Shown: positions 14,401-25,699, numbered from the stretch's first letter. The stretch is DNA of 64,000 bases from Mytilus galloprovincialis (GCF_965363235.1 NC_134849.1:20858863-20922862), one strand, 5' to 3'. Notes: generated by a model from the sequence alone, not told the origin. Numbers and translations are program-made.

Positions 14401-17400
14401 TCTGTATTCAATGAGAAATACAAAAGCATGCACACATGACCAGAGTTATTTAAATGAGTAAAGTCACATGGTACAATGAAACAGGTTAAGAGCACATGTC
14501 TAATGTTTTTGTTTTGAATGGAAGGCTGTTACACTACTCATACGTACTCCATTGAGTATTTTATATTAAAATAAATTGAAGTAACATAGAGACCTAATGA
14601 GTAACTTTCTTGATTATAGGTTTAAAATTATGATATTCATTGTCAGAGTTCGTATATATCATACATTAACATACATGAAGAAAAAAATTATTTATCTTTA
14701 AAAATGAATTTTTAAGAATTATTTTTTGAAGATTTATAGAAGTCAAACGGACTATAATCTCAATCAACTTGTTTTTACAAATACGATGTCTCGATATACG
14801 ACATTATCGGTGTAACTTCGTGTATTTGTACGACTTGCAGGGAAACGACCATAGCATTCAATATAACAATGTTTTTGAGAACTGTATGAATTCGAGTGAC
14901 TGTGGAGCGATACACTCTGGAAAAGATTGGGCTGCTGTAAGTTTATAACCTGATAGAGCCTTATGTTTAAAAGATCGCCGTTACAGAATCTATTGCATTC
15001 TGGGATATATTTTCAAAATCGTAGACCAAAACGTTGTGATTGGTTTAAAATGTTGTAAAAATGGAAATTGAACCAATGACGTAACGTTATTTTCCTTTTG
15101 GTGTAAGAACAATGAGATTACCCGTAGTCCTTTTGATTTTCAAAAGGCGAATTGCCATCGCGATAAAGATTAGTTAAAAGTCACGTGATTGTAATATGCT
15201 GGAAGATAGGATAACGTGATGCATAGTGGAACTACTTAATTGATTAGAGACATTGAGATATGTTTTAACTTAAATGATTGTGAAGTGTGGTAATTTGGGG
15301 TTGGGCATCTGACATATAAGGCCACTATTCAATGTATCAGTGTTGAATACATGAATTAACTATATGTTTAATGTGATTGTGATGTATCTACAGACTTTGT
15401 TATCAAATGGCAAAATCAAAAGCTCTGACACATCGAACAAACGGACAACAACTGTCATATGCCATAATATGTTTAATATATATATATTCAACGAAGAGCA
15501 GTACATTCCTTAGTATATAAGTGCAACTTGAAACGTTTTACTCAGGATGAGTATTATGTATTATAAGAATAGAATCACAAAAATACTGAACTCCGAGGAA
15601 ATTTTGAAACGGAAAGTCCCGTATCAAACGACAAAATCAAACGCTCTTACACATCAAACAAAAGGACAACAACTGTCACATATCTGACTTTGTAAAGTCA
15701 TTTTAATATGTAGAAGATTATTGATTTAACCTGGTTTTATTGCTAGCTAAACGTCTAACTTGTATGGCAATCAATAAGAGAATCGATAAATTTGTGATTT
15801 GTGTGTGAGGTTATGATAGACGTAAACAACTTATGCACATATGACATTGTTATGTGACATAAGAAAGAGCTACCATTCATTTTCTTTAAAAAAAAGTAAT
15901 AATTAGATAACCGTTATTTGGTTTTTTTCTAAATATTCATATTACTTAAGTAAGAGATCAATTTTAATGAGCCACAACTCCTCTGAAATTATACAACGTC
16001 GGAAATATTTGTGATACAACCGAAATTGTAGTGTTTTGCACTTCTTGGATTTATCTTTGAACATTTTTCCCCCACAGAAAACACCATTTTGTTTTAGAAA
16101 ATATCCAAATTAATAGATCGTTATCGACCCGTGTCTTATACGTTTTTGCACATGCTCAGTCGATTTTTGTTCAATGTGTATCATTCAAATGCGTTTCGGT
16201 AATGTCGTGTAACTCTTATGGTTGTTGAGTTAAGAAGGTCATTGACTACTGAAATCTCACCTTGCCACAAATTTCTTATAATATTCAATATATACCGAGA
16301 TGAATGAGGTCTATTGTATTATGTATTTTATTTTCATCTATTTAAAGACATAGAATAAAATGTATTAAACATGTCCTTATCCTTCCTGTGTCCAACCTAT
16401 TACTATGTCCACTCCATTTCTGACAACACTTCCACAATTGTACCGTGATTTTACGGGCAACTTCTTTTATATGTTATATCGAACACTTAACATTTACTAA
16501 ATGGCTATCAATTAGTCAATGAATCTATATTTTGCCTGCAGCGAGGTTCAGTTATTCGATACAACCACATTCATCACAATCTACAATATTACTATGGAGC
16601 TGATGTCCGAGGTGTGATGTTAGATGACCAATATTCAAGTGTACTGGTGGAGAAAAACGTGTCTATAACGTAAGATCCTGTAGACTTTATAAGCATAAAA
16701 TATTAAATTGACATGTTGTATGAAGGTCAAACCTTACAGACTACAAAAAAAGATCAATTGAAAGGTTAGTGAGAAAACAGACTGTTACATGGCTTTAACT
16801 TAAACGTTTGTAATCTCATTAATACGAGGCAGCAGCAAAATTATAAATCCCCAACGATTGTTAGCACATTTTTTAATTGATCTGTCTTCAAACTTTTCTG
16901 CCATGTAAATTTGACAGAAATTGTCTACTTCTTAGATACGAATTTGCAGAAACTCGTTTGCTGCAGTATGTTAGTGTAGGACAAAAGAAAGCATATCTTG
17001 CATTCTCATGCGACCTAACAGTTTTGGTGTTATGTTGGAATTTTATAGACAATGTTCCGTTCCACATAGCACGAATCTTACGGGACAGAATTATTGTCAT
17101 TGATATGGTCATACATGTAACTAAATATTTACTTTAAAAAATCTGATTCTTTTGCAAAATATAGAGGATAGTCTACACAAGTAATAGCTAGATTATCGTG
17201 GTTTTATATGAAAAAATGATTCGGAATTTTGGGTTTAAGAAATTGAAAACAACACTTTTAATAATTGCATGCGTCCGAGGCACTTTTCCTGATTTTCCTT
17301 CATCAGGAACGCTAATAGCAAAACATGTGATATCCAAGGGATGTACAAGTAACAAAACAGTTGAAGAGCTATATGACAAAAAAATACCTAAAACAAATAG

Positions 17401-20400
17401 CCAAATTCATCTAAGGTCAACTTTGCCTGAGGTAATTGAAACCTTAGATTCTTTTTTTAATTTCAAAATTTATCAACAAATAATTTCAGAAAAGGTTTGT
17501 TATAAATCATATCGGTACCGAAGTACTGACTTCTGAGCTGATGATACTCTCGGGGAATGATAGTCCACCAGCCAAAATTGAAAACAATACGTTAAATAAT
17601 TTTATGCGTCCGAAGCGATTTTCACGGTTTAATGCTCTGACTTTGTTTGACCTTTTTTTCACAAAGTGCCATGTGAGCTTTTCCCATCACTTGGTGTCCG
17701 TCGTCCGTCGTCGTCGTCGTCGTCGTCCGTCGTTGTTAACTTTTACAAAAATTTTCTCCTCTGAAACTACAGGGTCAAATTAATCCAAACTTGGCCACAA
17801 TCATCTTTGGGGTATCTAGTTTAAAAAATGTGTGGCGTGACCTGGCCAACCAAACAAGATGGCCGCCATGGCTAAAATAGAACATAGGGGTAAAATGCAG
17901 TTTTTGGCTTATAACTAAAAAACCAAAGCATTTAGAGCAAATCTGACGTGGGGTAAAAGTGTTTATTAGGTCAAGATCTATTTGCCCTGAAATTTTCAGA
18001 TAAATCGGACAACCGGTTGTTGTGTTGCTGCCCCTGAATTATCAATTTTAAGGAAATTTTGCAGTTTTTGCTTATTATCTTGAATATTATTAAAGATAGA
18101 GATAAACTGTAAACAGCAATAATGTTCAGCAAAGTAAGATCTACAAATAAGTTTCATGATCAACATTGTCAGTTGACCCATTAAGGAGTTATTGCCCTAT
18201 ATAGTCAATTTTTTACCATTTTTTTTAAATTTTAGTATTCTTTTAAAAAATCTTCTCCTCTGAAACTACTGGGCCAAATATAACTTAACTTGGTCACAAT
18301 CATCATTTTGTTATATAGTTTTAAAAATGTGTGGCATGACCCTGCCAACTAGCCAAGATGGCCGCCATGGCTAAAATAGTACATAGTGGCGAAATGTAGA
18401 TTTTGGCTTATATCTCTGAAACCAAAGCATTTAGAGAAAATCTGATAATGATTATAATTGTTTATGAGGTAAAGATCTATCTGACAAAACAGACAACCTG
18501 TTGTTGGGTTGCTGCCCCAGAATTAGTAATTTTAAGGAAATTTTGCAGTTTTTGGTTATTATCTTGAATATTATAAAAGATAGAGATAAACTGTAAACAG
18601 CAATAATGTTCAGCAAAGTAAGATCTACAAATAAGTCAACATGACCAAATTTTTTAGTTTACCCCTAAAGGAGTTATTGCCCTTTATAGTCATTATTTAA
18701 CAATTTTCATAAATTTTTGTAAATTTTTGTAAAATTTTGTAAATTTTTGTAAAATTTTGTAAATTTTTAGAAAATATTTTCCACTGTAATTACTGGGCCA
18801 AGTTCATTATAGATAGAGATGTTTGTAGCAAGAAGAATGTCCAGTAAAGTAAGATCTACAAACACATCATGATCACCAAAACACAATTTTTGTCATGAAT
18901 TTATCTGTGTCCATTGTATAACATGCACATAGGCCAAGGTGAGCGACACAGGCTCTTGAGAGCCTCTAGTTTTAATCAAGCGTCACTATTTAGTCTTAAT
19001 AAATAGACGAAACACGTATCTGTCGTACAAAAGTTTAATCCTAGCATCTATGATGAGATTATTAGATCGATTACAAAGCAATAGTATCGTATAAAGATCA
19101 ACTCATCACCGATACCAGGATTAAATTTTGTAATTACGCCAGGCGCGCGTTTCGTCTACAAAAGACTCATCAGTGACGCTCGAATCCAAATAGGTTAAAA
19201 TGTCTTCAAGTTTTGCCAAATACAGCTAAGGTAATCTATTCCGGAGGTAGAAAAGCCTTATAATTTCAAAAATTCAAAGTTTTGTAAACAGTTAATTTAT
19301 AAATATGACCATATCAATGATATTTCATGTCAGCACAGAAGAACGTACTTTGATATTAAATGGATCAATTTTATAAATCGTGACTTGGATGGAGATTTGC
19401 ACTCATTCCACAGCTTCTTATGTGTATGAATAGAAATTAAAAAATATCAAATGGCTCTTATATTACCTTATATTGGCCGACCTTTGCACTTGGACACACT
19501 GGTGAAATGCATAACCACTTAGATCTGAACACATTTTACATAGGATTCATTTAAACACTAACCATTCAATTGAACAATAGTTTTGATAAAAATGTTCTAA
19601 TATCTTTCTTTAGAACGCTGAAAAATTTGATTATTGATGGAGAATGTGAAAACTAGACCATGTGTAGACATTATGACTTGATTAATACATGTTTACAAAT
19701 CTATTTTTAGAACGCTGGCCATTTAAATATTGGTGGAGGACGCGATAACATAGTTCGAGATAACATCTTCTATAATTCAACCAAGTTCTCCATCCAAGTT
19801 GATGGCAGAGGTTCTGCTCATAGAAACGACAAATCTTTAATGAACATCCTTAACGTAAGTTCAAATTTTCATTTCAGGAATAAAAGACAGGAGATCATTT
19901 TAGTCCCTACGAGTTCCAATGGCAAACTGCTGTGTATTTCTTAAATGTTTTCCTTTTTCAAGTCATCCACATCATGTATATGTGCCCTGACTAAGGGTGG
20001 TAATGCCGTTTACCGTCAGTCGTCAAACAGTCATTTTCGGCTACCGTTAGCGTCAAATTGGATAACATTTTACGGCGATTCCTCAAAATATCCTTATTGT
20101 GATTCGTCAGATGTCTGCACAATTATCGTTACCGCTATTTTTGGAAAAAAAATGGCATGATTGGTCAAATTCAGCTGATTTCTTTATCGTCTAAAGAAAG
20201 TATACATTTTATCGTCATACACTAAAAATTACGTTTAACGTCATTTGGCAAGAATTTTTACCGTTATACGTCATGAAGGTACCCCTATTACTACCCTCCT
20301 GACTTACTCAAAAAGCAATCAAATACTAACAATCATTTAACGAATTGACAAGACGTCGATTAGTCAGAATCCCTTAACTATTAAGATTTGTTATGTATAT

Positions 20401-23400
20401 GGATGTTGTTCATTGGATGACTATGATTTTACAGTTCTGACCTTACATTTGAATTTATGTTAAATTTGATTTCAAATATTGAATAGTACGTGAAGCTCGA
20501 CTTGCATGATCTAAATATATCATCTCATACTGTGTTATCTTATACTGTTCTCTTAACATAAATATAGAAAACTACCGATACTCGACTTTGTGTATGAACC
20601 GTAGTAAAAATTGGAACAACTTTTAAAGTTATGAATGCAAACTTTTACAGATCTCCCTTACTTCCTTTACAACTATGTATAATCCTTTTTCATTGGTTAC
20701 AGAAACTACCATATAAGGACACACTATGGACGTCGAAGTACCCCAACCTTGTAAACATTCTCATTGAGCATCCTGAGGAACCACGAGGTAGTCCACGTAT
20801 ATTACCAATATTTTTATCTGCGTTTCTTCAATTCGCCGTTTCAGAATTTAGTTCATCCTGGGAAATATTTTCGTAAATGTACACCAAAACGTCGTGTTTG
20901 GTTAAAAAGTCATAAACAACGAAAATTCAACCAATGACGTTACATTATTTTGGGGTACGAACAATAAAACTGCACATGGTTCTTTAGATTCTCAAACGTA
21001 CAATTGAAAGTCTTGTCGTTTAAATTACAACATTTAATGCAAAAACAAAAAGGGTCTATAAATTGATAAAAGTTGTGTGAATTTGTCTTTGTGATTAAAA
21101 GTATCGAACAAGTTGCCATAGCGATTGAAATTATCCAAGACAAGTAAATGGGTAAAAACGAAGAACAGCATTTCAATAAAAATTTTGCAGAAATTTGCAG
21201 CTCATTATGAATTTGGATTCAAAGTTATTTTGGTTGTATCTTAGGCAAAACATCCACATTTTCCTATATATATATATATATATAAACGCTGTGGGGTCAA
21301 CGATTAGTTTAATGTTTTCTAGTTTATCGTACATTTGATAGTTGCTGTCGTTTGAATTTAATATCCCGAAGTTTCTAGACTATAAAATGTCGTTTTTTGT
21401 TCTTACATTTGACCAACAATAAAAGAATGAAATACAATTGAATGTGTTCCTCTTTGTGCGTTACTGTGAACCGCAAGGTTTTGAAAAACATTTTGTTAGG
21501 CCCATTAGTTACTGTTATATTTATCACTTTTCAGATTTTATTATTTTGGAGTCTTATATTGATAGAAGAGTATCTAATTGTCAACACAATTCAAACATGA
21601 TAATTTAGAGTCAAAGTTTAAGTTTAGGAAGTTTTTTTTTCAAGGCCCCCATAGGACTGTAAAAACCAGCATAATTCAAAATCGTTGATCATGAGGGGTT
21701 CGTAATGCTTATTCTTTAATTTTCTATGTTATGTAATGTGTACTATTGTTTGTGTTTGTCTTTTTTATTTTTAGCCATGGCGTTGTCAGTTTATTTTCGA
21801 TTGATGAGTTTGACTGTCCCTCTGGTATCTTTCGCCCCTCTTCTGGAACTAGTTTGTGAGATCCATGTATTTCTGTTATAACTATCACAATTTAAAATGC
21901 ATGCATTGAGAAACTAAGGTTCAAATAACAAAGTCAACATTGACCTAAGATTAAGCTAGCTATTGTTTTTATGTTTTCTTTTCTTCGTACTTTTTACTTC
22001 TTTGAAAGAACTCATTTTTAAATGTTCATGACATGATGATGGTAAATCGAGAACAGCGCTCCTTACACTCAAAATATGTAAATAATATACTATTTTCGCG
22101 CCTTTCACGAAAAGAAAAATATCGCGATTATAAATCGTAGCGAATGGATTTTTCGTTACTGAACTACATTAAGTAAATTTGAGATCGCGAAATTAAATCG
22201 CCGCGACATCGACTTGAAATTCCAAACGCAAAAATAAGATGGGTTACAGTAGTCATTTTCTGGGGCACATTATAGCTTACTGTTCGGTGTGAACAAAGGC
22301 TAAGTATCGAAGACCATACTGTGACTTATAATGGTTTTTCATTTACAAATTGTGACTTGGATGAAGCGTTGTCTCATTGGCACTCATACCACATCTTCTT
22401 ATATCTATAATTAAAATTGTTTAATCTATGCAACACAAGTTTTTATAATAAGGCAGAAACTTTTGTTTAACACAATTACAAATGAACGCAGAATTCGTAC
22501 AAATGAGATAATAAATAATTTAGCAATGGTAATTGGTTTTTAGGTAACCAAATATATAAGAATATCTTTTACAATTCTGGAAAGCAATACACAGTGAAGT
22601 GGGATCCACACAAACCTGCATGGTTTGATGTCCATTCCAACATAATAGTAAGTTAACATTCCTTTGTGTGGTCGGTGGTAAAATACGCACATTGCATAAA
22701 GTGGCTGGTTAAAACACAATTGCATTCCTTTGAGAATGATATACTTACATTCAATTGATATCATTTAAGGCTTTTCTACCTCAGGCATGGATTACCTTAG
22801 CTGTATTTTTCTATGTTGTGTTTTGTGTACCAATATTTGTCTGTTTGTCTTTTTTTCTTATGTGCCATTGCATGGTCAATTTGTTTTTGTCTATTAGTGT
22901 GAATGTCCATGTGCATGATGTGGTATCTTTCTCCTCTTGTAGTCGTAAATTTAAGAGTTAACAGTGAAAGAAAAAAAGATGTTACTAGTAATGCAAAGAA
23001 ATATGTATTCCACAATAGTAATGTAATAACTAAAAACAACAGTGACATCCCGCTGTTTAATAGTCAAAATTCGATTAAGAAAAAAACACACATCCGGGTA
23101 TAAAACTAAAACAGAGAGAAACACATCAACTATAACATGTTTAACAGGAAAACATCGGTATAACAGAATCTCTGAATTACAAAACTAGAGGCTCTAAAGA
23201 GCCTGTGTCGCTCACCTTGGTCTATGTGAATATTAAACAAAGGACGCAGATGGATTCATGACAAAATTGTGTTTTGGTGATGGTGATGTGTTTGTACATC
23301 TTACTATCTTACTTTACTGAACAGTCTTGTTGCTTACAATTATCTTTATCTATAATGAACTTGGCCCAGTAGTCTCAGAGGAGAAGATTTTTGTAAAAGA

Positions 23401-25669
23401 TAACTAAGATTTACGAAAAATGGTTAAATATTGACTATAAAGGGCAATAACTCCTAAAGGGATCAACTGACCATTTCGGTCATATTGACTTATTTGTAGA
23501 TCTTACTTTGCCGACATTTATTGCTTTTTACAGTTTATCTCTATCTATAATAATATGCAAGATTATAACAAAAAACAGCAAAATTTCATAACAAATTACC
23601 AATTCAGGGGCAGCAACCCAACAACGGGTTGTCTGATTCATCTGAAAATTTCAGGGCAGATAGATCTTGACCTGATAAACAATTTTACTTATGTCAGATT
23701 TACTTTAAATGCTTTGGTTTTTGAGTTATAAGCTAAAAACTTAATTTTACCCCTATATTCTATTTTTAGCCGTGGCGGCCATCTTGGTTGGTTGGCCGGG
23801 TCACGCCACACATTTTTTAAACAAGATACCCCAATGATGATTGTGGTCAAGTTTGGTTTAATTTGGCCCTATAGTTTCAGAGGAGAAGATTTTTGTAAAA
23901 GATTACTAAGATTTACGAAAAATGGTTAAAAATTGACTATAAAGGGCAATAACTCCTAAAGGGATCAACTGACCATTTCGGTCATTAGACTTATTTGTAA
24001 ATCTTACTTTGCTGAACATTATTGCTGTTTACAGTTTATCTCTATCTATAATAATATTCAAGATAATAACAAAAACAGCAAAATTTCCTTAAAATAACCA
24101 ATTCAGGGGCAGCAACCCAACAATGGGTTGTCCGATTCATCTGAAAATTTCAGGGCAGATAGATCTTGACCTGATAAACAATTTTACTCCGGTCAGATTT
24201 GCTCTAAATGCTTTGGTTTTTGAGTTATTAGCCAAAAACTGTATTTTACCCCTATGTTCTATTTTTAGCCATGTCGTCCATCTTGGTTAGTTGGCCGGGT
24301 CACCGGACACATTTTTTTAAACTAGATACCCCAATGATGATTGTGGCCTAGTTTGGTGAAATTTGGCCCGTAGTTTCAGAGAAGAAGATTTTTGTAAAAG
24401 TTAACGACGACGGACGACGCACGACGACGGACGACGGACGCAAATTGATGGGAAAAGCTCACTTGGCTTTTTGGGCCAGGTGAGCTAAAAATCAAACGCC
24501 ATCATATATTGTAACTATCATTTCAGTCAAATTCTACAAACGATTTCAACTTTCCTAAACTACCATATGCAGATTTCCGGACTCGATGTGCGCTGACAAC
24601 ATTTGTTAAAAGTAATCATCTAACTACACCTATACTTCCGGGTCAGACTGGGCCTCGTTATCATGTAGGACCGCCATTTGTCAGTAAGTGAAACTTAATT
24701 AAACATTGAGAAATTCCTGCAATTACCCCATTTAGGATAAAAATAGGTTGTGGAATACGCCAATGCGATGGAAAGATGACGACAAAAATGAAAAGACATA
24801 TCGAAGTCAACTCACGATCCTTAGTAATAGATAGGTTTCTATCGAATACTCTGAAATGTTATGTTTAATTACATTTTAATTTGTAAACAAGCAATTTTGA
24901 AATATAAACATTCTTATACAATACTAAATCCGGTCATTGATTTTCACATTTTGCAATGTCAAAAAGTAAAAACACAAAAGCTCTGATCTCCGAGGGAACT
25001 TCAAAAAGGAAAATCCCTAATCAAATTGGAAAATCAAAAGTTCATATCAAACTAATGGATAACAACTGTCATATTCCTGACTTGAAATGGGCATTTTCAT
25101 ATGTCGAAAATGGTGGATTAAACCTAGTTTTAAAGCTAGCTTAACATCTCATCTGTATAAAAGACGCAGTCGCAGTCGGGGCTTTTAATAGCTTTATACA
25201 CTATATTATGGATGTTGCTCGTTGTTCGTGGCCTATAATATTTGGAGATTGCTGAATACTTGTCTCATTGACATTTATATCATGGATATCTGTTTTTAAT
25301 AATTCATCCGCTAACAAAAGAATTTTCATATTTAATTTTACTATCAAATGTGCATTAAATTATACCAACTCACATCAAAGTATACATCTTACCAATTAAA
25401 CAATAAACTAAATGTTTAAAAACGTACTCTGCTTAATATATAACATCACAGTTTTCTTTAAAGTGCTGGTTGTAAGAGAAGACGACATTTATTATTTTTA
25501 TACTTAATCTCCATCATTCAGTATAACAGTAATATTAAATTAAATGACATGTCGTAATTATTAAACACACGACTATTGTTGTGTTTGTTATCTTTTAATT
25601 TTAGCACCGAGACCATCATGGTTACTTGGTGGATCACATGGAAATCAACCATCGCCTCAAGGATGTTAA
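2283..25669 (+). CDS. Secreted right-handed parallel beta-helix protein, 19 exons, about 704 aa
   Basis: I assembled the gene from conserved-looking coding blocks with GT/AG junctions. Exons: 2283-2401, 2555-2631, 3653-3768, 5408-5497, 6186-6326, 6723-6841, 7416-7516, 8522-8586, 9942-10057, 11705-11829, 12630-12722, 14186-14358, 14841-14936, 16542-16669, 19711-19854, 20703-20787, 22544-22647, 24527-24683, 25605-25669 (TAA). Every junction is in phase except 14/15, which is one base short. Residues 1-17 form a signal peptide. VHLYVSPTGSD (about 26-36) and GGKRIP (about 106) are typical of the N-terminal part of secreted beta-helix proteins. From about residue 300 to 600 there are repeated rungs such as NVVFENFILEACRHFGI, HSIQYNNVFENC, VIRYNHIHHN and GGGRDNIVRDNIFYNS, with Asn-ladder spacing. 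This fold is used by polysaccharide lyases and some glycoside hydrolases (for example GH141-like), so an extracellular polysaccharide-active enzyme is the best guess. I cannot identify catalytic residues. Confidence 0.85.
3653..3768 (+). CDS. Beta-helix gene exon 3
   Basis: This exon is easily missed because the open frame is short. After TTTTTTAG it encodes NIWIELMEGFHDL and then ITIRAYQNQKVH, which corresponds to the 'ITYRAYPGEKV' strand expected just before GGKRIP in this family. It accepts phase 1 from exon 2 and ends at phase 0 before GTAGTA, exactly as exon 4 needs. Confidence 0.8.
3955..4075. repeat. Dispersed short repeat fragment ('AAGATGTGGTAT' family)
   Basis: Fragments of this family carry the phrases 'GATGTGGTAT', 'CAATGAGACAACTCTCCA' and 'CACCGCACGGACTTCAACAA'. 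Related pieces occur at 4410-4480, 22345-22410, 31100-31165, 32405-32460 and 49500-49570 in both orientations, so this is an interspersed element, probably SINE-like. Confidence 0.6.
4101..4272 (-). repeat. Inverted partial copy of exon 6 end and intron 6
   Basis: The reverse complement of this segment matches 6823-6986 nearly base for base. It covers the last 18 or so bases of exon 6 (coding WVYGYW), its GTATTT donor and about 145 bases of the following intron. The copy sits in intron 3, about 2.5 kb from the original and in the opposite direction, and carries no intact exon. Confidence 0.9.
4480..4600 (+). repeat. Short tandem motif block with 'TTCGTTCCAAC'
   Basis: The phrase TTCGTCCCAA / TTCGTTCCAAC recurs about five times at irregular spacing. 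It lies in intron 3, directly after a fragment of the 'GATGTGGTAT' repeat family. It has no coding function that I can support. Confidence 0.5.
5093..5307. mobile_element. MITE with TACTGTAAACTAACTTATTT terminal inverted repeats
   Basis: The segment starts with TACTGTAAACTAACTTATTT and ends with AATAAGTTGGTTTACAGTA, inverted repeats of about 24 bases that extend into CGCG. It is 215 bases long and non-coding, with the make-up of a non-autonomous DNA transposon. A diverged relative is at 22080-22255. It lies in intron 3, just before exon 4. Confidence 0.75.
8270..8470 (+). repeat. Dispersed repeat ('AGACGAAACGCGCGTCTGG' family)
   Basis: Diverged copy in intron 7. Better copies are at 28915-29115 and 45955-46215 (same strand) and at 18965-19215 and 30690-30835 (reverse). 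Pieces occur at 6480-6540 and 44080-44130. Shared phrases are 'GATTACCTTAGCCGTATTTG', 'CAATGCTCTTCAAC' and 'GAAACGCGCGTCTGG'. It is non-coding. Confidence 0.65.
8870..9352 (+). repeat. Dispersed 'GGGGCAT' repeat with internal duplication
   Basis: The element begins near TATGCCCCACCTACGATAGT and ends with GGGGCATCCGTGTACT followed by GGACACATTCTTG. It contains a (CGTC)n tract. A segment of about 140 bases beginning AAAGTTTTTGGTCAAGGTAG is present twice in tandem. A fragment of the same family lies at 26098-26150. It is inserted in intron 8. Confidence 0.75.
10481..10617. repeat. Long hairpin with GAGGCGAAGCC loop (hairpin element 1)
   Basis: Arms of about 45 bases (10485-10528 and 10571-10617) are near-perfect inverted copies containing TTCTGTATTGGCC and TTATTGGTCCGAGGC. 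A second palindrome sits in the loop around CCTGAGGCGAAGCCGAAGGC. The sequence just inside the hairpin (10620-10643) returns inverted at 11448-11470, and a third hairpin of the same words lies at 11341-11410. The whole structure, about 10481-11480, occupies intron 9. Confidence 0.85.
12360..12550 (+). repeat. Dispersed repeat ('GTTGTCAGTTTATTTTCGAT' family)
   Basis: The copy has the phrases 'GGGGTTCGTGTTGCTTAGTC', 'TGTGTCTGTTTGTC' and 'GTTGTCAGTTTGTTTTCGAT'. Other copies: 21655-21842, 22795-22945, 26895-27010, 29508-29655, 57835-57960, and reversed at 50085-50268. It is a very frequent interspersed element of this genome, and its short open frames are not genes. Confidence 0.7.
12630..12722 (+). 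CDS. Beta-helix gene exon 11, source of an intronic minisatellite
   Basis: The exon encodes SYNVYCRKDCRNFVISKSY followed by LHDGDGGVTLQG and ends at a GTAAGA donor. Its 3' two thirds plus the donor are repeated about 16 times in the following intron. The next exon (14186) continues as GGDRPTLTSSNNFI, the expected family sequence, so the original exon is the one used for the full-length protein. Confidence 0.85.
12657..14025 (+). repeat. 83-bp minisatellite copied from exon 11 and its splice donor, about 16 copies
   Basis: The unit runs from GATTGTAGAA inside exon 11, through ATCAAAGAGTTATCTACATG, to CATTACAAG followed by GTAAGTTGATACGTAGAACC. The first unit is the real exon; the rest fill intron 11. 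Most copies keep an intact-looking donor (GGTAAGTTGAT). Several also keep the open reading of the exon end. Divergence among copies is moderate, in single bases and small indels. Confidence 0.95.
15000..15140. repeat. Dispersed repeat, copy in intron 13
   Basis: The sequence around CCAAAACGTTGTGATTGGTT and TTGAACCAATGACGTAACGT is matched, diverged, at 20850-20990 in the same orientation. It is non-coding; its role is unknown. Confidence 0.55.
17661..18973 (-). repeat. 1.3-kb dispersed repeat, reverse copy (intron 14)
   Basis: It reads, in reverse, from AGAGGCTCTCAAGAGCCTGT and GTGTCGCTCACC to a (CGTC)n tract and GAAAAGCTCACATGGC. Its body has an internal tandem duplication of nearly 500 bases (AACCAAAGCATTTAGA and GCCGCCATGGCTAAAATAG recur). 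The second copy is at 23181-24486 in the other orientation. There is no coding potential, so it is probably a non-autonomous mobile element. Confidence 0.8.
18965..19215 (-). repeat. Dispersed repeat ('CGAAACGCGCGTCTGG' family), reverse copy
   Basis: Reverse copy with CAGGCGCGCGTTTCGTCTAC and ACTCATCAGTGACGCTCG. It abuts the 1.3-kb repeat in intron 14. It is non-coding. Confidence 0.7.
19711..19854 (+). CDS. Beta-helix gene exon 15 with a phase conflict at its start
   Basis: The exon encodes NAGHLNIGGGRDNIVRDN and then IFYNSTKFSIQVDGRG, among the most typical beta-helix rungs in the gene. It begins in phase 0 directly after TTTTTAG, but exon 14 ends in phase 2 (ATA AC before GTAAGA). One additional base at the junction (for example a G, giving T-N-A-G) would restore the frame, and would also make the total coding length a multiple of three. 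Alternatives are a weak donor two codons earlier in exon 14 (GTGTCT at 16660), a sequence error, or a real frameshift allele. Confidence 0.75.
19985..20325. mobile_element. Putative MITE in intron 15
   Basis: The segment starts CTAAGGGTGGTAATGCCG and ends with CCCTATTACTACCCTCCTG, imperfect terminal inverted repeats of 11 to 15 bases. The interior is rich in ACGTCA / TTACCGT words. No target duplication could be fixed with confidence. Confidence 0.5.
21655..22045 (+). repeat. Dispersed repeat in intron 16
   Basis: Good copy (to about 21842) of the 'GCCATGGCGTTGTCAGTTT' family, ending TCCCTCTGGTATCTTTC. The rest, to 22045, is unremarkable AT-rich intron. Confidence 0.65.
22080..22255. mobile_element. 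Diverged MITE, relative of 5093-5307
   Basis: It shares TTCGCG...GCGAAA words, the ATTAAATCG block and the terminal GGGTTACAGTA with the intron 3 element, but its left end is eroded. It lies in intron 16. Confidence 0.5.
23181..24486 (+). repeat. 1.3-kb dispersed repeat, forward copy (intron 17)
   Basis: It begins ACTAGAGGCTCTAAAGAGCC and GTGTCGCTCACC and ends GCTTTTTGGGCCAGGTGAGC, after a (CGACGGA)n-like tract. The block starting AGAGGAGAAGATTTTTGTAA is repeated at about 23378, 23876 and, partly, 24375. It is the inverted partner of 17661-18973, and the pair encloses exons 15 to 17 of the beta-helix gene. Confidence 0.85.
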
Positions 25670-25684
25670 TATGTAGTGAGAACA

Positions 25685-25690
25685 AATAAA
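25685..25690 (+). terminator. Polyadenylation signal of the beta-helix gene
   Basis: AATAAA occurs 16 bases after the TAA stop codon of exon 19. The 3'UTR would be short. Confidence 0.7.
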
Positions 25691-25699
25691 TGTTATTTG

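Noticed and set aside
17198..17536. 112-codon plus-strand frame in intron 14
   Set aside because: The sequence belongs to a dispersed family (related pieces at 17595-17640, 30945-30985 and 31355-31420). No domain is seen.
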